Shown piece after piece: positions 9,882-24,000 of a stretch of 46,452 nucleotides of DNA. The stretch is from Terriglobia bacterium. GTDB taxonomy: Bacteria; Acidobacteriota; Terriglobia; Bryobacterales; Bryobacteraceae. The stretch spans positions 1 to 46,452 of the forward strand of contig JANYJA010000127.1 in assembly GCA_025358575.1 (NCBI GenBank), read 5' to 3'. Both the position numbers and the translations under genes were made by a program. The notes below the pieces were generated by a model that had not been told where the DNA came from, did not search any database, and saw nothing but the letters and a program-made list of their open reading frames with translations. Each line of letters opens with the position of its first letter. The first letter of the stretch is position 1.

Positions 9882-10496
9882 TCAGTTGACCGGTTTCGTC
9901 TTCAACTCCACCCGCACCTGCTCCATCGGACTTTCCGATGAATTCACTACCGGTGAAGCACCCGCAGGCTCCCAAACAAAGCCTGCATTAAACACCGCTA
10001 CGGCCGGATCTTCCGGATGCTCGGAAATCGGACACGAACTATTCGCCGCACACGTCACCCGCAAAATTCGAATCATCCCGCTCTCATAAGGGTTTCGGTC
10101 TGTGGGCGCGCGCCGCACATCCAAGTCAGGCAAATCCACCTGGCGCGTTTTCAACTCAACCCGGAGATACTCGCTCGCGACGCCATCTAACTCTTCTACC
10201 CAATGCCGCTCAAAGACTCCCTTTTGAAACCGGATGCCACCCATCTTGACCGGAGGACGAACCGTTGGGTCGTTACGATCGTGCTCCAGGCGCAACCGTC
10301 CTCCGTCCGTAATATACACATACACGGTAGGCGTCGCCGGATGGTCATGGATACCGGTCTTCTCGTGCGGACTGTAATGAACCCGCACCACCCGCACCCA
10401 CTCATTTTCGAACTCAATCTTCGAATCGCTGACCGGATCGGCATAGAGGCCGATCTTCGCCAGACTCAGAATGAGCAATGGAAATAACGGTTTCAT
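9882..10496 (-). CDS. Exported cupin-like protein of unknown function
   Basis: A 204-residue predicted periplasmic protein. I chose ATG 10496 because it begins a clear signal peptide (MKPLFPLLILSLAKIGLYA); the frame stays open upstream without a good start. The body has two cupin-like halves. The first holds VHYSPHEKTGIHDHPATP, in which the His residues resemble a cupin metal site. The second, around TCAANSSCPISEHPEDPA, has Glu-His but fewer ligands. Both halves end in a VELKT phrase (RVELKTRQVD and RVELKTKPVN), suggesting an internal duplication. No ligand can be named. It runs in the same direction as asnS and may share its transcript. Confidence 0.75.
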   Translation of the reverse strand: MKPLFPLLILSLAKIGLYADPVSDSKIEFENEWVRVVRVHYSPHEKTGIHDHPATPTVYVYITDGGRLRLEHDRNDPTVRPPVKMGGIRFQKGVFERHWVEELDGVASEYLRVELKTRQVDLPDLDVRRAPTDRNPYESGMIRILRVTCAANSSCPISEHPEDPAVAVFNAGFVWEPAGASPVVNSSESPMEQVRVELKTKPVN

Positions 10497-10663
10497 GCTG
10501 TTTAAGAACACGATTAGTGTAGCAGTGTGGTGTTTGTGATAGGTGCGGTTTCTGATTTCCGCTGGACACGGAAGTCGCGGAGAGACCGGTTTCCGGATCC
10601 TGCGGTAGACTCGTCTTGAGTGCAAAACCCCAGGTCGGTGCCCGAACCGCTGCGGCCCCTACT

Positions 10664-13459
<2,796 letters not shown>

Positions 13460-13472
13460 CTGGCGGAGGCCT

Positions 13473-13988
13473 ATGTCAATTAGTCAGATGCTTATGTCCG
13501 AGTTCGACCAGGAAATGGCGAGCACTCGGAAAATTCTCGAACGCGTCCCGGAAGACAAGTTCGCTTACCAGCCCCACCAGAAATCGATGACCCTGGGCCG
13601 TCTGGCCGGCCACGTCGCCGAGATGCCCAGCTGGGCCGTTAACACCATGCAGCTCGAAGTGCTGGAAATGGAGCCCGGACAGAAACCGTATGTGCCGTCT
13701 TCGGCAAGCGAACTTCTCGAAAACTTCGACAAGGCCGTCGCGGAATCGCGCGCCTTGATCGCCGGAGCTTCCGACGAGGAATTCCAGAAAATCTGGACTT
13801 TTAAATATGCGGGCAAGGCGATTATTTCCATGCCTCGCGTTGCCGTGCTCCGGGTCATGATGATGAACCACATGATTCATCACCGGGGTCAACTCGGCGT
13901 CTACTTGCGCCTGAATGAAGTGGAAGTGCCCGGCATGTATGGTCCTTCCGCTGATGAAATGAAGTACTGGTCAACGCAGAACGCGTAA
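13473..13988 (+). CDS. DinB/DfsB-family metal-dependent protein
   Basis: A 171-residue four-helix-bundle protein of the DinB superfamily. The likely metal triad is His47 (GHVAEM) plus His133 and His137 in NHMIHHRGQLG, matching the family pattern. Members include thiol-dependent transferases and many proteins of unknown activity, so no reaction is assigned. A good ribosome site (GGAGG) precedes the ATG. The gene starts 13 bp after the hybrid kinase, so the two are probably cotranscribed. It ends 7 bp from the convergent FG-GAP pseudogene. Confidence 0.88.
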   Translation: MSISQMLMSEFDQEMASTRKILERVPEDKFAYQPHQKSMTLGRLAGHVAEMPSWAVNTMQLEVLEMEPGQKPYVPSSASELLENFDKAVAESRALIAGASDEEFQKIWTFKYAGKAIISMPRVAVLRVMMMNHMIHHRGQLGVYLRLNEVEVPGMYGPSADEMKYWSTQNA

Positions 13989-13995
13989 AGCTCAC

Positions 13996-16028
13996 TTACT
14001 GAATTTGTATTTTCAGGGGGTTTGTGGTTTGGCCGTCGACCGACAGGGTGACAGTAACCAGGCCCACACCCTGAAGCTGCTGCGGCAAGAAGATGTTGAT
14101 CTGATCCTCGCCGGCATATTGACCGGTGGGTCCGGCGTAGGCGACTGGCAGGACGACGCCGCCCAATGCGGCGGTCACTTCGCTCGTGTGGTTTCGGATT
14201 CCCGTGCCGTAGAGAATGAGCACGACCTGAGATCCCGAACTAAGCACAATTGGAACCGGAACCACGTTGCCCAGCGCATCGAGTCTCACAGGGGAAGTGG
14301 CGGTCTGAACGCCATTCACGGCAGTGATTACGTTGCCGACCGCTAAACCGCTCTGACCAAATACACCGGGCGCCACGGAGACGATGGACTGCTGGGTGGT
14401 GAATGGCGCGGCATTGCCCACGATCGAAATGGTCGCGGTACCGGTTGCCGTTCCATCCGGAATTGCGTAGTTGATCTGGTTCGGTGAAACGTAGAACAGC
14501 GGAGCGGCGCGGGTAGCGCCCAAAGCGTCTTTGACGTTGATCGAGATGCCTCCAAGCGTTGTGGGAATTGGAACCATGGTATTGGCAGCGGTCGTCGCGG
14601 CGATATGCGCGCCGAAAGCGCTCACTATTGAGTTTGTCGCCACGCTATTTCCCGTAAAACTTGCGGCATTCAGATTCGAGAATGTCAGGGCCGAGACCGA
14701 AGTCGAGTTCGAATAGGTCAGAAGAGTGCCGGGTGGGAGCAGCGCAAAGGCTTGAGGGATGGTCGAGAGCGAAACTGAAGTGCCTTGTCCCGAACTAGAA
14801 AGAGCCGCTGCGGAGAATTCGGTCAGGGCGAGGTCAGCGCGACCGTCTCCGTTGAAATCCGCCGCCACAACGGCTAGTGGAAGGGATCCCGAAAGGAAAC
14901 TGAAGAGTAACGGGGCTTTGGAAAGTTCCATTCCCGTTGCCCTGCTTCACTACCAGCGAACCGGAGCCAAGAGTGTTATCGCCAGCGATCGCCCATAGTC
15001 CCTCTACGACGTCCAGTTTTCCGATTCCGCGCAAATCGGCTAGCCCAAAGGCCAACGGCAACGTGCCTGAACCCTGTGTGGTGGCAATCGGCAATTGGAA
15101 AGTGCCGTCGCCCTTTCCGATGTAAACCGCGAGCACCGATGTCGATATCGAGCCATCGCCTAGAAGCAGCGGCCCGTCGGAAACAATGTCCGCCTTGCCA
15201 TCGCCGTTCACATCGGCCACCACCCAAACTGAGAATCGATCCAGCCCATGGATAAGTTGTGCCGGCGGTAAGAGAACCTTTTCCGTCCCCTAGCTCGATG
15301 GTCAGTGTTTCGCTGGCCGCGAAATTCGGCGCGCCGAGGTTCGCGGTATTCCCTCCCAATATCGCCAAATCGGGTTTTCCGTCTCCGTTGAAATCCGCCG
15401 CGGCTACACCTAGGGGAGACGTATTCCCTATGCTCATCTTCGATGGCGTCTGAAATCCGCCGTCGCCGCGACCCACTAGCAGATACGCCGCGGGATCTAT
15501 CGTGCTGCTGAAGTCAGTGGTCATCAACAATACAGCGTCGGGAATTCCGTCGCCGTTGAAGTCCGCAATCGTAAGCCCATCGAAGCTGCCTTCTAAAAGA
15601 TTACCGACAAGCGCAAACAAGGGAAGAGTGGTAACAATCGGCGCGTTCAATGTGCCGTCCCCGCGTCCTAGAAACACCAGAAGGGACGTGCCGGTGGTGC
15701 AAGCCGCCATCAAATCCAGCTTACGATCCCGGTTGAAGTCTGCTGTTGTCAAGTAACCCAAGGCGCAGCCGGAAGGAACGCCGTACGTAGTTGGCGGCAG
15801 GAACGTCGAGTCGCCTTTCCCGAGAAAGACGGAGATTGATGAACTGCCGCCGTTGGCGATGGCCAGATCCGGTTTCCCGTCTCCGTTGAAGTCTCCGGTC
15901 ACCATTGCAACCGGACCGTTCTGAATGGCCGTTGAGACGGGCTGCTGGAATGAAAGCTGCTGCGCATGGCTGAGCGCAGATCCCATGCCGAGAACTGCCC
16001 CAATTGCGGCGAAGCGGCATTTAGTCAT
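13996..16028 (-). pseudogene. Secreted FG-GAP/VCBS repeat protein with TIGR03437-like C-terminus, broken by two frameshifts
   Basis: Three overlapping minus-strand reading frames together encode one secreted protein of about 676 residues. The first (from 16028) has a signal peptide (GAVLGMGSALSHAQ) and FG-GAP repeats with Ca-binding loops such as DFNGDGKPDLAI. The second (about 15240-14890) continues with VVADVNGDGKADIV. The third (about 14890-13996) holds another repeat (AADFNGDGRADLAL) and the Solibacter-type C-terminal domain, including FYVSPNQINYAIPDG and ILYGTGIRNHTS. The frames join if one G is removed from the GGG at 15247-15245 and one from the GGG at 14890-14888. It could be a real pseudogene or carry two assembly errors. 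It lies 28 bp after the metalloprotease, probably in the same transcript. Confidence 0.85.
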
Positions 16029-16056
16029 CTACAGCCAGCTTATCAGGCGTCGCTGT

Positions 16057-17862
16057 TTACTTTCGCACCACGACAAAGGACCGCCAGCGAAAGTTGCCAG
16101 CAGCATCGTACGCCCGAATCACCACTCGATTGGTGCCCACATAAAGTGGAATGGTGGCTTGCCAGTTAGCAGTGCCGCTGGCGGTGCCGGATGTCCCCGC
16201 GTTGGTTAGCCACATTACTTTGGTGACTCCCATGTTGTCGGTGGCTGTTCCCGAGGCTGTGATTCCCGCGTCGGTGGTCGAAAGAGTGGTGACGCCGGGC
16301 GAAATCAAATTGAGATCGGGAGGTATGGTATCGGGTCCAGCGGAAACCGCTTGCCGCGTTATCGATACAACCGCCGTGACCGGAAGGTGGGCCGCGTCCA
16401 TCGCGGTAATCGTGATCATGTTCGCGCCTATCTCAAGCGGCACGGCGGGGATGGACCAATTGGCGCTTCCCGTCGCGAGCCCTGCCGCGCCACGATCTGT
16501 CTGCCAGGCTACGGATATCGAACCGGTCGCGAGCGAAGCCGTGCCAGCCAGGGATATAAAAGCGTCGGTGGTGGCGGGCACCGGGGCGATAACGCTCAGG
16601 GTGAGTGAGGTCTTTGGAATTGACGGTGTAGCGGGCGGAGCCACGGGAGGATTGATGGCTGGAGTGACTGGGGGAACGATTGCGGGATCGACCGGAGCCG
16701 TCGCGGGGACGGTTGGCGCCGCCGCCGCGGCCGCCCCGTAGAGGTTCACGGCACCGGCAATATCATCGGCCGACAGCTGCGCCCCAAGCCGGTAATAGGG
16801 ATACATGATGTCGCCCGGATTGTCCGTGTGTCCGAGTCCTAAGGCGTGCCCGAACTCATGCAGCGCCACCGTATAGATATCGATGTTGCCTCCTGCGTTC
16901 CAGTTCTCGACCGCATTGAAGTGCATGTCGCCCGCGATCGGCTCCGGATTCGGCGGTGCCGGGTAGAAGGTGTGGGCCAGAGTAAGTCCCGAACTATCGA
17001 AGGGGAATGCGTCGCCGTGCGAACCGGAGCCAAAAAGGATGGCGATGGTATTCGGAGCCTGCGCATCGGTACCCGCGTTCAAATGAAACTTTACGTACTT
17101 ACCCCATTCGTTGAAGGCTCGGAGGATTTCCGACTTCGTCTTGACGTCGGGGACTTTTGTCGTCAGACTCCCGAAGTAGTAATTCAACACGACTACGCTC
17201 GCGCCATTGAGCGGCCATCCGTGGCCGACGAGCACGTATTGCGCGATGTGACCGGACTGAGTCAAGGGGCCGGAACAACCGACGAGGTCGACACCGGCGA
17301 GCAAATCCTGTGAGGCCGGAAAGATGTACGAGACTTCGTCCCACGCCTGAAGATAGGCGACCTGTTCGGGAGAGGCGACGACGAGGAACTGGTGATTGAC
17401 CAACCCGGAACGGTCGATGATTTGGACGCCGGAATCGAGGAGCATCAGGGTGGCATCGGCAGCGCTCACATCAGCGTGAACTTCAACCACATAACCCAAC
17501 GGCACGGCGTTGGCGAGCACCGGACTTAGCTTGTCGGTCGGGCGGTGCCGCCCTATCCAGGCAACATCCAATCCATTAAAGGAGACTCCATCCGGAGCCA
17601 CAACCATCACGGCATTATCAGGAACCGCGCCCGTTACGGTGACGCCTCGCGCGTTGAGGTCGTCCAGCTGGCTCTGGCTAATTGGCCCTTTGAACTGAAG
17701 GAGATAGTGAGATGATCCCGGTCGCCAGTGCCTCAGCGGGGCCATGACGGAATCTTCAACAGCCGCGCCCGGTTCGAAGGTTCGCGTTTTTAGATGGAGC
17801 GTGCCAGCCCCGAGGATGGTCGCCTGGATCAGGGTTAGAGCAGCAAGGTTTCGCCAAGACAT
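16057..17862 (-). CDS. Secreted matrixin-like zinc metalloprotease with Ig-like C-terminal domains
   Basis: A 601-residue predicted exported protease. An N-terminal hydrophobic segment (residues 5-20) acts as a signal peptide. The first 210 residues resemble a prodomain. The catalytic domain carries the zinc motif HEFGHALGLGH at about 335-345, followed by the Met-turn sequence GDIMYPYYR, as in M10 matrixins. An Ala/Pro-rich linker (about 370-425) leads to two Ig-like modules, each with a WxTxxGxxGxAxGxAxW pattern, suggesting adhesion or substrate-binding repeats. It sits between two secreted proteins carrying the Solibacter-type domain. The start codon follows a short AGAAGGG sequence. Its substrate is unknown. 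Confidence 0.88.
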   Translation of the reverse strand: MSWRNLAALTLIQATILGAGTLHLKTRTFEPGAAVEDSVMAPLRHWRPGSSHYLLQFKGPISQSQLDDLNARGVTVTGAVPDNAVMVVAPDGVSFNGLDVAWIGRHRPTDKLSPVLANAVPLGYVVEVHADVSAADATLMLLDSGVQIIDRSGLVNHQFLVVASPEQVAYLQAWDEVSYIFPASQDLLAGVDLVGCSGPLTQSGHIAQYVLVGHGWPLNGASVVVLNYYFGSLTTKVPDVKTKSEILRAFNEWGKYVKFHLNAGTDAQAPNTIAILFGSGSHGDAFPFDSSGLTLAHTFYPAPPNPEPIAGDMHFNAVENWNAGGNIDIYTVALHEFGHALGLGHTDNPGDIMYPYYRLGAQLSADDIAGAVNLYGAAAAAAPTVPATAPVDPAIVPPVTPAINPPVAPPATPSIPKTSLTLSVIAPVPATTDAFISLAGTASLATGSISVAWQTDRGAAGLATGSANWSIPAVPLEIGANMITITAMDAAHLPVTAVVSITRQAVSAGPDTIPPDLNLISPGVTTLSTTDAGITASGTATDNMGVTKVMWLTNAGTSGTASGTANWQATIPLYVGTNRVVIRAYDAAGNFRWRSFVVVRK

Positions 17863-17918
17863 GCCCTTCTATCGGAGGAATTGAGAAGTTCTACATAGTT
17901 TCGGCACAAAAAAATAGT

Positions 17919-20351
17919 ATGAATGGCATCTGTAGGCCAGTTTGTTGCTTAGTAGTACTGACGGCATGGGTCTGTAGCGGGCAAACCTATCTTATTGAGA
18001 CAGTGGCGGGGAGCAGCATGGTAGGCGACGGCGGACCGGCGACCCAGGCGGCTCTTAGCGACGCCGAGGGCATCTGTATCGATGGTGCGGGCAACGTTTA
18101 CATCGCGGACGCCAATGATCACCGCGTGCGCAAGATCGCTCCGGGCGGCATCATTTCGACGGTCGCTGGCACTGGAGTTTCCGGTTCCGCGGGCGCGCAA
18201 GTCAGCTTTCCGTACGGGCTGGCGGTGGACACTGCCAGCAACCTATACATTGCGGACCTCGGGAACAACCGCATTCAAAAGGTGGATGCTAGCGGCGCGA
18301 CGACTACCGTCGTGGACGGGCTTTCGGGACCGCGCAACGTGCAGGTGGATTCGCTGGGGAATCTCTACGTTTCGGAGTTCACTGGCCAACAGATTCTGCG
18401 CATTTCAGCCGATGGAAGAGTTACAACCATCGCAGGAACAGGGGCGGCTGGGTTTGGAGGCGACGGGGGTCCGGCAGCTAGCGCGCAGATCAGCTATCCA
18501 GCGGGGCTTGCGCTCGCGCCAGACGGCAGCTTGTACTTTGCGGATAGCGGGAACCAACGCGTCCGCAAGATCGCGGGCGGCAAGATCGCGACGGTGCTCG
18601 GGACTGGGGATCCGGGTGCCGATTTGCCCGCGCAGTTGAACGTCCCGACCGGGGTGGCCTTGGATGCGGGGGGGAACCTCTTTGTCGCCGATAGCGGCAA
18701 CCAGCGCGTCCGCAAGTTGACGCCCGCTGGGGTGGTGACCTCCATTGAGGTCCCGGCCCGGGACTTGGCGCTCGATCGCGCGGGGAATCTATGGGCAGCC
18801 GGCGGAGCGCGCGTTCATGAGGTGCTTACAAGCGGCGCCGTGGCTCTGGCTGCCGGCGACGGCTCGTACCTGCTCAGAGGCGACGGCGACGCGGCGACAA
18901 GTGCCCGCTTGAACGGACCAAGCGGCGTCGCGGTGGACGCGAACGGCACGATTTGGATTGCCGACGAAGGCAATCAGCGCATCCGCAAAGTGACGGTGGA
19001 TGGGATCATCAACACGGCGGCGACGGGGCTGACGAGTCCGGGCGGGATCTCACTGGACGCGAGCGGCAACCTCTACATTGCGGATATCAATGCCGATCAG
19101 GTGAAGCGGCTCGACGCGGTCAGCGGCACACTGACGGCGGTGCCGCTCATTGCTCCATTGCAATCGCCCACGGCTGTCGGGATCGGCGGCGGCGACGGGA
19201 CGCTCTACATCGCGGACACGGCGAACGACCGGGTGGTGCGCGTGGGGCCCAACGGTGGGTTGACGGACTTGCCCTTCGGCGCGCTCAACGGGCCGCGAGG
19301 GGTCGCGGTGGATGGTACCGGCAATGTCTGGGTATCGGATACGGGCAACAACATCATTCGGAAACTTTCGAAGGATGGACACGCGACGGTGGTTGCCGGC
19401 AAGGATCAAGTGAACGGGCCGCGCGGGATTGCGGTCGACAGCGCGGGGAATTTGTGGATTGCAGACACGAGCAATCATCGGGTGCGGCTGCTGGCCGCCG
19501 ACGGAACAATCTCGACGGTCGCGGATCAACTGATTGCGCCGGTTGCCGTCAGTGTCGATGCAGCGGGGCGAATCCTAATCGCGGATTTTGGCAACAATCG
19601 CATTCTCAGGTTGTCGCTGGCGGCGCCTCCGGTGGTCTCGGGTGATACGTTGTCCATCGGGGTAGTAAACGCGGCGAGCCTGGCGGCGGGGCCGGTGGCA
19701 CCGGGGTCGATTGTCTCCATATTTGGGACGGGAATGGGCCCGGCGGCCGGAGCTTCCGGGACGGTCGCGTTGGGAATGCTCGATATTAAAATTGCCGACA
19801 CGCAAGTGACGTTCGACGGCGTTCCGGGGGCATTGTTTTACGCGAGCGCGGGCCAGATCAACGCGCAAGTTCCGTTCGAGATGGCAGGTCACGCGACAAC
19901 GGTCGTCGAAGTCTTCGAGCACACCCAATCTCGCGGAAAGGCGACACTCACCGTCGTCGACGCGGCTCCCGCGTTCTTCACTTTCGGGACGGGGACCGGA
20001 CCAGTAGTCGCGGTCAACGAGGATGGGCGCATCAACTCCACGTCTCATCCGGCGGCAAGAAATTCCCTTGTCACGCTTTACGCGACGGGCGTCGGCCAGA
20101 CATCGCCGCCCGGAGTCAGCGGACGGCTGGCGGCGGTGCCCCTCGGGCTGCCAATTCTTGCGGCAAAAGTGACCGTCGGATACTACGACGCCGACGTCCT
20201 CTACGCGGGCGACGCACCGGGGTTCGTCGGGCTGACGCAGATCAATATTCGGGTTCCGGGCGGCTTCGCGGGCGCGGGCGTTCTAGCGGTTACGCTAAGC
20301 GTCGGAGGATTCATGAGTCCGGCTGGAACTACGCTGGCGATTGCGCCGTGA
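17919..20351 (+). CDS. Secreted NHL-repeat beta-propeller protein with TIGR03437-like C-terminus
   Basis: An 810-residue exported protein. Residues 1-21 form a signal peptide ending VCSG. From about 28 to 560 there are repeated NHL units with the pattern G-x-A-V-D-x-x-G-N-L-Y-I-A-D-x-x-N-x-R-V-R-K, enough for one or two six-bladed propellers. Residues from about 573 carry the domain recognised in Solibacter paralogues (VVNAASLAAGPVAPGSIVSI, then FGTGMGP, ending in QINIRVPGG and LAVTLSVGG). This type is thought to be a cell-surface or secreted binding protein; its ligand is unknown. It is divergent from the metalloprotease with only 56 bp between starts. The base composition is more GC-rich than that of its neighbours, partly because of the repeats. 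Confidence 0.9.
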   Translation: MNGICRPVCCLVVLTAWVCSGQTYLIETVAGSSMVGDGGPATQAALSDAEGICIDGAGNVYIADANDHRVRKIAPGGIISTVAGTGVSGSAGAQVSFPYGLAVDTASNLYIADLGNNRIQKVDASGATTTVVDGLSGPRNVQVDSLGNLYVSEFTGQQILRISADGRVTTIAGTGAAGFGGDGGPAASAQISYPAGLALAPDGSLYFADSGNQRVRKIAGGKIATVLGTGDPGADLPAQLNVPTGVALDAGGNLFVADSGNQRVRKLTPAGVVTSIEVPARDLALDRAGNLWAAGGARVHEVLTSGAVALAAGDGSYLLRGDGDAATSARLNGPSGVAVDANGTIWIADEGNQRIRKVTVDGIINTAATGLTSPGGISLDASGNLYIADINADQVKRLDAVSGTLTAVPLIAPLQSPTAVGIGGGDGTLYIADTANDRVVRVGPNGGLTDLPFGALNGPRGVAVDGTGNVWVSDTGNNIIRKLSKDGHATVVAGKDQVNGPRGIAVDSAGNLWIADTSNHRVRLLAADGTISTVADQLIAPVAVSVDAAGRILIADFGNNRILRLSLAAPPVVSGDTLSIGVVNAASLAAGPVAPGSIVSIFGTGMGPAAGASGTVALGMLDIKIADTQVTFDGVPGALFYASAGQINAQVPFEMAGHATTVVEVFEHTQSRGKATLTVVDAAPAFFTFGTGTGPVVAVNEDGRINSTSHPAARNSLVTLYATGVGQTSPPGVSGRLAAVPLGLPILAAKVTVGYYDADVLYAGDAPGFVGLTQINIRVPGGFAGAGVLAVTLSVGGFMSPAGTTLAIAP

Positions 20352-20354
20352 AGT

Positions 20355-20762
20355 TTATGGCTCGCCGGGAGTGGTGATTGCGCCGGCGACCTTAATGGTT
20401 TCGGTGAGCAGGGATCGGACCTTAATTTTCCCGGTCCACATCAAAAAGCTGGTCACCTGCTGGTTTCCTCGCTCGAAGAGAGCCACTGAACTCCCCTCCC
20501 GGTTAGTGTCCTCGTCGGTGTAATGCACGGTGACGCGGTATGCGGTGGTGCCGTCCGTCAGGCAGGCGGGGCACTTTACAAAGAGAATGAGACCGGTTTT
20601 GACCACCGTGCCAAGTCCCGGTTCAAGAAGTTGCTTGCCGGTGTGATCCAGAATGGAGAACTGATAATTGTAAGAAGTCTGCGCCGAGGAGTCCGCCCGC
20701 GCGCCTCCGTTTGTCATCAGCGCAAGGCCAATAACAAGGCACATCTTTAAAGCTGTATGCAT
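20355..20762 (-). CDS. Small exported protein of unknown function
   Basis: A 135-residue hypothetical protein. I took ATG 20762 because the next residues form a signal peptide (MHTALKMCLVIGLALM, cleavage near GGARA); the upstream extension is basic and lacks a ribosome site. The mature part is beta-rich and holds a CPAC pair (residues about 71-74) within FVKCPACLTDGTTAY. The pair might be a disulfide or metal site. It ends 3 bp from the convergent NHL-protein stop and starts about 100 bp from the divergent ABC-F gene. I do not recognise the family. Confidence 0.6.
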   Translation of the reverse strand: MHTALKMCLVIGLALMTNGGARADSSAQTSYNYQFSILDHTGKQLLEPGLGTVVKTGLILFVKCPACLTDGTTAYRVTVHYTDEDTNREGSSVALFERGNQQVTSFLMWTGKIKVRSLLTETIKVAGAITTPGEP

Positions 20763-20863
20763 GATCCTGGATCGGCGGAAAGGCGGCGGGGCTTTAGTGC
20801 GCGATACAATAAGGAATCCATGAAATTTCGGCCCGGCCATAATTACGCCCCCCAATCCGCGCA

Positions 20864-22798
<1,935 letters not shown>

Positions 22799-22800
22799 GT

Positions 22801-23520
22801 TTACGCGCCGATCGCCTGAGCCGCGGCGATTTTTGCGGGATCGAAGCCGTAAAGAGCGGCGGCCTGGGCCTCCAGGAGGCGCGCTTCGCAGGACACAAGG
22901 TCGTCGATTTCCCGATTCGAACAAACAAACCCATCGTCAGCAGGATTGTAGGGAAGTCCCTTTAGTTTGTTGACCTGCTGCAAGGCAGCGGCCTGCTGCA
23001 ACTGCTGGAGCTCTTCGGCCTTGCGCTGAGATTGAAGGGACTGGAGCTGCTGAAGCGTCTTATGGAAGGCGCGCTGGAGGCGCTGTTCGTGCATGCTGAG
23101 GACGCGGATGGCGTCGGCGTTTTCGCGGAAGGCCCGGGCCATACCGAGGGCAGTGGTTAGTTCGGTGGCGGCTTCCTCAATGGCATTGCCCTCAAGATCG
23201 GCGGGTTGTTTCGCTTCGGCATCGGCAAAAGCGAGAGAGTAGAGATTGCTTTCGAGGGCGGCGCAGCGGTTGAGGCGCCACTGGGTGTCGGCGAGCGACT
23301 GGACGAGCTGCTTCTCGATCAGATTCTTAGGTTGGAGGTCGTCGTGAAAGCCGCCGGTGAAGACGGTGTAGGCGGCGAGGTCCTCGGTGGGGAGAACCAC
23401 GACTTGGGACGTGAGTCCATGGCGCAACGCGTTGAGGCTGGAGCGTTTTTTGCCGGCGTCGGTGCGCGGGCCGGTGGAGTGCTGGGCGTTGAGCGCGTTG
23501 GTGTGCGAAGGACTAGACAT
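22801..23520 (-). CDS. Hypothetical 'HGL'-motif protein of a family common in Acidobacteriota
   Basis: A 239-residue protein with no signal peptide or membrane segment. The N-terminus has the phrase STGPRTDAGKKRSSLNALRH followed by GLTSQ, which I recognise from many unnamed acidobacterial proteins. The middle (about 55-115) is helical and charged. Residues about 140-180 form a Gln-rich, probably coiled-coil stretch with QLQSLQSQ and QQLQQAAALQQ. Proteins of this sort occur as many paralogues per genome, but no function is established as far as I know. A ribosome site (AGGAG) lies about 9 bases before the ATG. A nucleic-acid role would be only a guess from the basic N-terminus. Confidence 0.75.
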   Translation of the reverse strand: MSSPSHTNALNAQHSTGPRTDAGKKRSSLNALRHGLTSQVVVLPTEDLAAYTVFTGGFHDDLQPKNLIEKQLVQSLADTQWRLNRCAALESNLYSLAFADAEAKQPADLEGNAIEEAATELTTALGMARAFRENADAIRVLSMHEQRLQRAFHKTLQQLQSLQSQRKAEELQQLQQAAALQQVNKLKGLPYNPADDGFVCSNREIDDLVSCEARLLEAQAAALYGFDPAKIAAAQAIGA

Positions 23521-23713
23521 TTTCGAGGCTCCTGAATGAGGGATTTGCGGAAAAGAGTCCGCTACTGAATTTTTAGCACGGGGGGAAAGGTGCTGGGGCT
23601 ACGGGATGCGGGTAAGTTGTTGAGGGATTAGAGATTAGGGGATTGTCGCGGCTTGTGACTCGCGGAAACAGTTAGCGTGGCAGAATTAATCTTCTTTCCG
23701 CAAGGGAGGTTCT

Positions 23714-23992
23714 ATGTTGAATAAATGGTTCACTGCTAAATTGCAAAAAAGTTCCAACAAAGGTGGTTGGACCTATGTGATTTGGCCCGATTCGGTTGAA
23801 TTTTTTGAAACTCGTGGCCTCGTTAAGGTCAGGGGCACAATCGACGGTCATCCTTTCCGAAGCTCGTTCATGGCTACGGGTGACGGCACCCATGTGCTGC
23901 CTGTAAAGGCAGAAATACGGAAAGCTATCGGGAAAGAAGCGGGCGAAACCGTGAAGGTGTTATTGGACGAGAGGATTGACGGTAAATCCTGA
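23714..23992 (+). CDS. DUF1905 domain protein
   Basis: A 92-residue protein that is essentially one DUF1905 domain, a small beta-barrel family. Recognisable parts are [10 protein letters not shown], the [17 protein letters not shown] segment, [13 protein letters not shown] and the ending TVKVLLDE. In many bacteria the domain is followed by a YdeI-like C-terminal region, which is absent here. A strong ribosome site (GGGAGG) precedes the ATG. It stands alone, about 190 bp after the divergent HGL gene, and is followed convergently by the type ISP relic. Confidence 0.88.
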   Translation: MLNKWFTAKLQKSSNKGGWTYVIWPDSVEFFETRGLVKVRGTIDGHPFRSSFMATGDGTHVLPVKAEIRKAIGKEAGETVKVLLDERIDGKS

Positions 23993-24000
23993 GGCGCGGT

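Noticed and set aside
17919-19640. Repeated DNA segments inside the NHL-protein gene
   Set aside because: They are explained by protein repeats and are diverged; they are not a mobile element or CRISPR array.
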